This document shows, one piece after another, positions 1-6,526 of a DNA stretch of 6,526 nucleotides. A program made the translations under genes and the position numbers. The stretch covers positions 14,979 to 21,504 of the forward strand of contig DMPQ01000325.1 in assembly GCA_003455945.1 (NCBI GenBank). Reading direction: 5' to 3'. This DNA comes from Planctomycetaceae bacterium (GTDB taxonomy: Bacteria; Planctomycetota; Planctomycetia; Pirellulales; Pirellulaceae). The notes below the pieces were generated by a model. It was given only the letters and a program-made list of their open reading frames with translations, was not told the origin of the DNA and ran no database searches. The stretch's first letter is position 1. Each line of letters starts with the position of its first letter.

Positions 1-2638
<2,638 letters not shown>

Positions 2639-2657
2639 GTCGAATCGGACGGGTGCG

Positions 2658-4124
2658 ATGAGTCTCGAGCAACTTTCTCGTGCCGGGCGAAGCCTGCTCG
2701 ATCGACGACGCTTTCTGCACGACGCGGGGAGCGCGCTCGGCTCGATCGCGCTCGCGTCCCTGTTGGCTCAGGAGGGTCTGCTGGCCCAGGAGGGCGCCGC
2801 GATCGATCCGTCTCGCCCTTATGCCCCTCGCGCTCCGCATCGTTCGCCCCGAGCCAAGAATGTGCTCGTGATCTTCTGCGCCGGTGCCGTCAGTCAGCTC
2901 GAGACCTGGGACTGGAAGCCGAAGCTGCTCGAATGGGACGATCGGCCGCTCCCCGGGGGTCCGGCGGTCACTTTCCAGGGGCCGGCGGGCAATCTGGCCA
3001 AGCCGCAGTACCGCTTTCGGCCGCGAGGCGAGACGGGGAAGTGGGTTTCGGACCTGATTCCGCATCTGGCCGAACTGACCGACGACATCGCCTTCGTCCA
3101 CTCGCTGACCAGTCGGACCAACACGCACGGACCGGCGGAGAATTTCCTGTCGACCGGCTTCGTCGCCGACGGCTTCCCGAGTCTCGGCGCGTGGCTGTCG
3201 TATGCGTTGGGAAGCGAGAACGCCGATCTGCCCGCCTTCGTCGCGATCCCGGATCCGCGAGGGATTCCGCAGGCGAGCGTCAACAACTGGGGGCCCGGCT
3301 TTCTGCCGGCCGAGTTCCAGGGGACCGCGTTCAGCGCACAGGATCCGATCCGCCACCTGAGTCGGCCCGGTTCGATCGATGAGGGGGCCGATCGAGCGGC
3401 TCGCGCGGCTCTCGACGAACTGAATCGTCGCCACCTGGAACTCAATCCCGGCGACAACCGTCTCGCGGCGCGCATCGCGAGCTACGAACTGGCGGCGCGC
3501 ATGCAGACCGCCGTGCCGGAACTGGCCGACCTGTCGACCGAAACGGCAGCGACGCTGCGCGACTACGGCGCCGACGACGAATCGAATCCGCTGCGAGCGT
3601 CGTTCGCGCGCAATTGCCTGCTGGCTCGGCGACTGATCGAACGCGGCGTCCGTTGCGTGCAGCTCTTCAACGGCGCCTATGCGAGCGCCGGAGAACTGAA
3701 CTGGGACGGCCATTCGAAACTCAAGGAGCAGTACGACCGGCACGCGTCGATCCTGGATCGACCGACCGCCGCGCTGATTCGCGATCTCGAGCGGCGCGGA
3801 CTGCTGGAAGAGACGTTGGTGGTCTGGTGCACGGAGTTCGGTCGGATGCCGTTCTTCCAGAAGGGAGCTCTGGGGCGCGACCACAACCCGGACGGCTTCA
3901 CCTGTTGGATGACCGGCGCCGGAGTCAAGAAGGGGACGAGCTACGGCATCACCGACGAACTCGGCACGCGGGCGATCGACGAGATCACGACGCTCTACGA
4001 CTTCAACGCGACGATCCTGCACCTGATGGGACTCGATCACACGCGTCTGACCTACTCGCACAACGGCTTCGAACGCCGGTTGACCGACGTTCACGGTCAC
4101 GTGATCGACGCGATTCTCGCATGA
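2658..4124 (+). CDS. DUF1501 family protein (alkaline phosphatase/sulfatase-like fold), Tat-exported
   Basis: This 488-residue protein has full length for DUF1501, a family of unknown function placed with the alkaline phosphatase/sulfatase superfamily. The N-terminus carries a twin-arginine signal: D15-R-R-R-F19-L20, then a hydrophobic stretch rich in Ala, Leu and Ser to about residue 37. Family landmarks are the first strand and loop (F73-C-A-G-A-V-S79-Q-L-E-T-W-D85), T156-H157-[26 protein letters not shown]348-W-D350-G-H352, T392-E-F-G-R396, G406-R-D408-H409-[10 protein letters not shown] and G-L-D460-H461 followed by RLTDVHG. The invariant-looking His, Asp and Glu residues are plausible metal ligands, which is inference. 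The usual GGPS of the first loop reads AGAVS here. The ATG at 2658 is the only good start after the upstream stop; GGACGGG at 2647-2653 is at most a weak ribosome binding site at 4 nt spacing. The 19-bp gap suggests co-transcription with the cytochrome-type gene. Family call is firm; activity is unknown. Confidence 0.95.
   Translation: MSLEQLSRAGRSLLDRRRFLHDAGSALGSIALASLLAQEGLLAQEGAAIDPSRPYAPRAPHRSPRAKNVLVIFCAGAVSQLETWDWKPKLLEWDDRPLPGGPAVTFQGPAGNLAKPQYRFRPRGETGKWVSDLIPHLAELTDDIAFVHSLTSRTNTHGPAENFLSTGFVADGFPSLGAWLSYALGSENADLPAFVAIPDPRGIPQASVNNWGPGFLPAEFQGTAFSAQDPIRHLSRPGSIDEGADRAARAALDELNRRHLELNPGDNRLAARIASYELAARMQTAVPELADLSTETAATLRDYGADDESNPLRASFARNCLLARRLIERGVRCVQLFNGAYASAGELNWDGHSKLKEQYDRHASILDRPTAALIRDLERRGLLEETLVVWCTEFGRMPFFQKGALGRDHNPDGFTCWMTGAGVKKGTSYGITDELGTRAIDEITTLYDFNATILHLMGLDHTRLTYSHNGFERRLTDVHGHVIDAILA
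2760..2795 (+). repeat. 18-bp tandem repeat in the signal-peptide region of the DUF1501 gene
   Basis: Two adjacent 18-bp units, 2760-2777 and 2778-2795, match at 15 of 18 bases and encode the same hexapeptide twice (LLAQEG, residues 35-40 and 41-46). All three differences are silent third-position or Leu-codon changes (TTG/CTG, GCT/GCC, GGT/GGC). The repeat sits at the end of the Tat signal and probably spans or follows the cleavage region. From memory, related proteins often have a similar 'LL...GLLA' pattern here, so the repeat may be partly convergent rather than a recent duplication. Confidence 0.7.
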
Positions 4125-4146
4125 GCGCCGGGTCCGAACGATCGAC
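4125..4146. other. 22-bp gap between two convergent stop codons
   Basis: The TGA of the + strand DUF1501 gene ends at 4124, and the TAG of the - strand DUF1501 gene occupies 4149-4147. The gap holds no T run and no strong stem. A 5-bp inverted repeat, GATCG (4140-4144) with CGATC (4152-4156), overlaps the - strand stop codon and is too weak to call a terminator. Each transcript probably runs into the 3' end of the opposing gene. Confidence 0.6.
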
Positions 4147-5571
4147 CTAGGCGATCAGCTCGCGAACCACCGTTCCCGCGATATCGGTCAGGCGGAAGTA
4201 GCGCCCCTGGTACTTGTGCACCAGTCGTTCGTGGTCGATCCCCATCAGTTGCAGCATCGTCGCGTGCAGATCGTGCACGTGGACCGGCTGCTCGAGGATG
4301 TTGTAGCCCCAGTCGTCGGTCAGTCCGTGCGCGTAGCCTGGACGAACTCCGCCACCGGCCATCCACAGACCGAAGCAGCGCGGATGATGATCGCGGCCGT
4401 AGTTGTTCGCCGACATCTTCCCCTGGCAATACGCCGTCCGACCGAACTCGCCTCCCCACACCACCAGCGTGTCGTCCAGCAATCCGCGCCGCTTCAGGTC
4501 GGTGACGAGTGCGGCCGAGGCGCGATCGGTCTGGGCGCATTGCCGCGAGATCCCTCCGACGACGTCGCCGTGCTGATCCCATCCCTGATGGAAGAGTTGC
4601 ACGAAGCGGACATCCCGCTCGATCAGTCGCCGAGCCAACAGACAGTTCGCGGCATAGGTCCCCGGAGTCCGCGCGTCGTCGCCGTAGAGCGAGAACGTCT
4701 CGTCGGTCTCGTCCGACAGATCGATCGCCTGCGGAACGCTGGTCTGCATCCGGAACGCCATTTCGGCCTGCACGATCCTCGCTTCGGTCTCGGGATCGAA
4801 CTCGCGATCGGCCTGAAAGCCGTTCAGCCGTCCGAGCGCGTCGAGCATCGAACGTCGCGTCTCGACCGTCACGCCGTCGGGATTGCTCAGGTGCAGCACC
4901 GGCTCCTTCCCCGAGCGGAACTGCACCCCCTGATGTTCGCTCGGCAGGAATCCGGAACCCCACAATCGCGAGTAGAGCGGCTGATCGCGCGAGGCGTTCT
5001 TCGACACCAGCACGATGAAGGCGGGGAGATCGTCGTTCATGCTCCCCAAGCCGTAGGACGCCCAGGCCCCCATCGACGGGCGCCCCGGAATCTGGCTGCC
5101 GCTGCAGAAGAAGGTGATCGCCGGGTCGTGGTTGATCGCTTCGCTGTGGATCGTCCGGACCAGACAGAGATCGTCCGCGATTCCGCCAGTGAACGGGAGC
5201 AGCTCCGAGATCTCGAGCCCCGACTCCCCCCAGCGCCGAAAGTCGGTGAAGCTCCCCGCCATCGGCAGCGAGCTCTGATTGCCGCTCATCGTCGACAATC
5301 GTTGATCGCCGATCACCTCCTTGGGCAGCGGCTGACCGTGCCCCTGACGGAGCACCGGCTTGAAGTCGAACGTCTCCAGATGCGACGGCCCGCCCGACTG
5401 GAACAGGTAGATGACCCGTTTCGCCGTCGCCGGAAAATGCGTCGCACCGAGCGTTCCTTCCGCAGCGCCGGCATGGCGATGATCGAGATGCGCGAGCGCC
5501 AAGCTGCCGAGTCCCAGCCCGCTCGCTCCCAGAAAGGCGCGTCGCGACAGTCGCATCAGCTGCTCGTTCAT
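4147..5571 (-). CDS. DUF1501 family protein (alkaline phosphatase/sulfatase-like fold), Tat-exported; second paralog
   Basis: With the start at 5571 this is a 474-residue DUF1501 protein. It has a near-ideal Tat motif, S9-R-R-A-F13-L14-G, and then a hydrophobic segment ending near HAGAAEG. Landmarks are S59-G-G-P-S63-H-L-E-T-F-D69, N147-H148-D-P-A, PSMGAWASYGLGS, GFLPSEHQG, G-W331-D332-Q-H334-G-D, G-E375-F-G-R378-T, G392-R-D394-H395-H-P, GLTDDWG and G-I-D446-H447-E-R-L. It is a paralog of the + strand DUF1501 gene but keeps the usual GGPS loop. Start choice: the ATG at 5571 has GGAG at 5578-5581 with 6 nt spacing and puts SRR at residues 9-11. In-frame alternatives are ATG 5583, ATG 5619 and GTG 5631 (494 residues); none shows a ribosome binding site, and they would only add a polar leader. 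It follows the DUF1553 gene on the same strand and is probably co-transcribed with it. The enzymatic role is unknown. Confidence 0.93.
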   Translation of the reverse strand: MNEQLMRLSRRAFLGASGLGLGSLALAHLDHRHAGAAEGTLGATHFPATAKRVIYLFQSGGPSHLETFDFKPVLRQGHGQPLPKEVIGDQRLSTMSGNQSSLPMAGSFTDFRRWGESGLEISELLPFTGGIADDLCLVRTIHSEAINHDPAITFFCSGSQIPGRPSMGAWASYGLGSMNDDLPAFIVLVSKNASRDQPLYSRLWGSGFLPSEHQGVQFRSGKEPVLHLSNPDGVTVETRRSMLDALGRLNGFQADREFDPETEARIVQAEMAFRMQTSVPQAIDLSDETDETFSLYGDDARTPGTYAANCLLARRLIERDVRFVQLFHQGWDQHGDVVGGISRQCAQTDRASAALVTDLKRRGLLDDTLVVWGGEFGRTAYCQGKMSANNYGRDHHPRCFGLWMAGGGVRPGYAHGLTDDWGYNILEQPVHVHDLHATMLQLMGIDHERLVHKYQGRYFRLTDIAGTVVRELIA

Positions 5572-5680
5572 CGTTCGCTCCATTCGATCGTCGACGCGTT
5601 CGTTTTCGGAAACGCTCATTCGCGGAAGCACTCGTTCTCGAAAGTCGCCGCCGTTGGCGGTTGTCGTTGGTCGGCCAGGC
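5572..5680 (-). other. Intergenic gap between the - strand DUF1553 and DUF1501 genes
   Basis: This 109-bp spacer (49 bp if the GTG at 5631 is the start) contains the GGAG site and one short hairpin. The hairpin is CCGCC-3 nt-GGCGG at 5648-5660, about 20 bp past the DUF1553 stop on the - strand. On that strand it is followed by CGAC and three T residues, not a real T run. It could slow transcription between the genes, but in GC-rich DNA such a stem may be chance. I see no convincing promoter, so read-through from the upstream gene is the simplest model. Confidence 0.5.
5578..5581 (-). promoter_or_regulatory. Ribosome binding site deciding the start of the - strand DUF1501 gene
   Basis: On the - strand, GGAG lies 6 nt upstream of the ATG at 5571. 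It overlaps an alternative in-frame ATG (5581-5583), which has no comparable purine-rich site in front of it. This favours the shorter protein. Planctomycetes often lack strong Shine-Dalgarno sites, so the support is moderate. Confidence 0.5.
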
Positions 5681-6526
5681 CTAGCGGACGGTGATCGCGG
5701 CGTCGCTCGCCAACAGCGTCGAGCAGACGATCGTCATCGCCGCGGCTTGCGGATCGTCGCGCCCCGCAACGGCCGTCGCCGCCGCACGATCGGCGTCGAA
5801 GCGAGCCGATTGCTCGTCGAACAGTTCGCGCAGCGTCCGATGTTCGTACGGATCAGCCGGACGCGAGGTAACCGCCAGAAACGCCAGTTCGATCGCCAGA
5901 TCGACCGAACCGTCCGACTCGCGACCGGCCCGTTCGGCCAGCGCCCGAGCGCATTCGAAGAAGCCTTGGTCATTCAGGAAGACGAGCGGCTGGAGCGGCG
6001 TGTTGGTCGCGAGCCGCCGCGGCTGACAGACCTCGCGCGATCCGGCATCGAGCGTCACGAGACTCGGCGGAGGCGCGGTTCGCTTCCGATACGTGTACAG
6101 ACTGCGGCGATGCGCCGCCGCTCCGGTATCCGGAACGTAGTCTCCTCCCGAGACGCCGGCTTCGCTCCAGAGTCCCGCCGGCTGCCACGGCTTCACGCTC
6201 GGACCTCCGACTCGCTCGACCAACAGCCCGGAAGCGGCCAACGCCGCGTCGCGGATCGCCTCACCCGACAGTCGGTAGGTCGGCCCGCGCGCCAACAGGC
6301 GATTGTCCGGATCGATCTGCCGCACGGAGGGCGAGACGCTGCTCGACCGCCGGAACGTCGCGCTCGTGACGATCGAGCGCATCAGGCGTTTCTGACTCCA
6401 GCCTTCATCCATCAGGCGATACGCCAGATCGTCGAGCAGTTCGGGATGAGACGGCGGATCTCCTTGCGATCCGAAGTTCTCCTGCGTCTCGACCAGTCCG
6501 CGTCCGAAGCACTGCATCCAGATCCG
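5681..6526 (-). CDS. DUF1553 (PSD1) domain protein, 3' part only; start outside window
   Basis: The frame is open through the right edge: the three codons before the Met at 6517 read R-I-W, giving RIWMQCFGRGLVET, the classic entry to DUF1553. The visible part is therefore the C-terminal ~281 residues of a larger protein, which in this family normally has DUF1549 and often PSCyt1 upstream. Visible landmarks are NFGSQGDPPSHPELLD, SIVTSATFRRSS, RLSGEAIRDAALAASG, the SLYTYRKRTAPPPS block and ATNTPLQPLVFLND. This is the 'YT.RKRT/TNTPLQ' form of DUF1553, unlike the 'AHKIRMEK/STTPIQ' form in the + strand gene. The C-terminus (STLLASDAAITVR) departs from the usual LLNLDE-type ending. No heme motif is visible in the part present. 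It lies upstream of a DUF1501 gene on the same strand, the usual order for these pairs. Function is unknown; a secreted or periplasmic location is inferred from the family. Confidence 0.92.
   Translation of the reverse strand, partial: RIWMQCFGRGLVETQENFGSQGDPPSHPELLDDLAYRLMDEGWSQKRLMRSIVTSATFRRSSSVSPSVRQIDPDNRLLARGPTYRLSGEAIRDAALAASGLLVERVGGPSVKPWQPAGLWSEAGVSGGDYVPDTGAAAHRRSLYTYRKRTAPPPSLVTLDAGSREVCQPRRLATNTPLQPLVFLNDQGFFECARALAERAGRESDGSVDLAIELAFLAVTSRPADPYEHRTLRELFDEQSARFDADRAAATAVAGRDDPQAAAMTIVCSTLLASDAAITVR

Noticed and set aside
4140..4156. Inverted repeat GATCG/CGATC as a bidirectional terminator
   Set aside because: Only 5 bp, mixed composition, overlaps the stop codon and has no T run. 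GATCG is very common in this DNA, so chance pairing is likely.
4216..5694. Long + strand open frame (492 codons) opposite the - strand DUF1501 gene
   Set aside because: Same reason. It resembles the other antisense frame (both contain an RPTEL/HPTEL...HHQR or DHQR...QQSAPL stretch), but only because the two sense genes are paralogs. A search could mistake this for a conserved family.

Overview
The window looks like a chromosomal segment from a planctomycete (Planctomycetota). The basis is its protein families: the planctomycete cytochrome c domain PSCyt1, DUF1549 (PSCyt2), DUF1553 (PSD1) and DUF1501. These are strongly expanded in that phylum, with many paralogs per genome, and usually occur as gene pairs. 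The DNA is GC-rich (mid 60s percent by eye) and almost fully coding. I cannot name the genus.

Layout: four genes form two convergent pairs. On the + strand, a large cytochrome-type gene (left edge to 2638, 5' end outside the window) is followed after 19 bp by a DUF1501 gene (2658-4124). On the - strand, read from the right edge, the 3' part of a second DUF1553 gene (6526 down to 5681) is followed by a second DUF1501 gene (start most likely 5571, end 4147). The two DUF1501 stop codons face each other 22 bp apart. No gap exceeds about 110 bp. I saw no tRNA, rRNA, CRISPR array, transposase or integrase.

How the genes may work together: in each pair, a protein of the heme/DUF1549/DUF1553 type is probably co-transcribed with a DUF1501 protein. 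DUF1501 proteins are related in fold to alkaline phosphatases and sulfatases. Both DUF1501 proteins start with a twin-arginine (Tat) signal, so they should be exported folded. The + strand partner has a c-type heme motif in its DUF1549 region, the tail of an N-terminal cytochrome domain, and a discoidin-like (F5/8 type C, carbohydrate-binding) module. The pairs therefore probably act outside the cytoplasm, perhaps on a polysaccharide or another large substrate. The biochemical function of these families is not established, so this is inference.

The most notable points are the head-on arrangement of two non-identical versions of the same module, the different DUF1553 sub-types in the two halves, the set of His/Asp/Glu residues shared by the two DUF1501 paralogs, and a strong local excess of the word GATC. 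I did not find a clearly new system. The genes are typical planctomycete families of unknown function.
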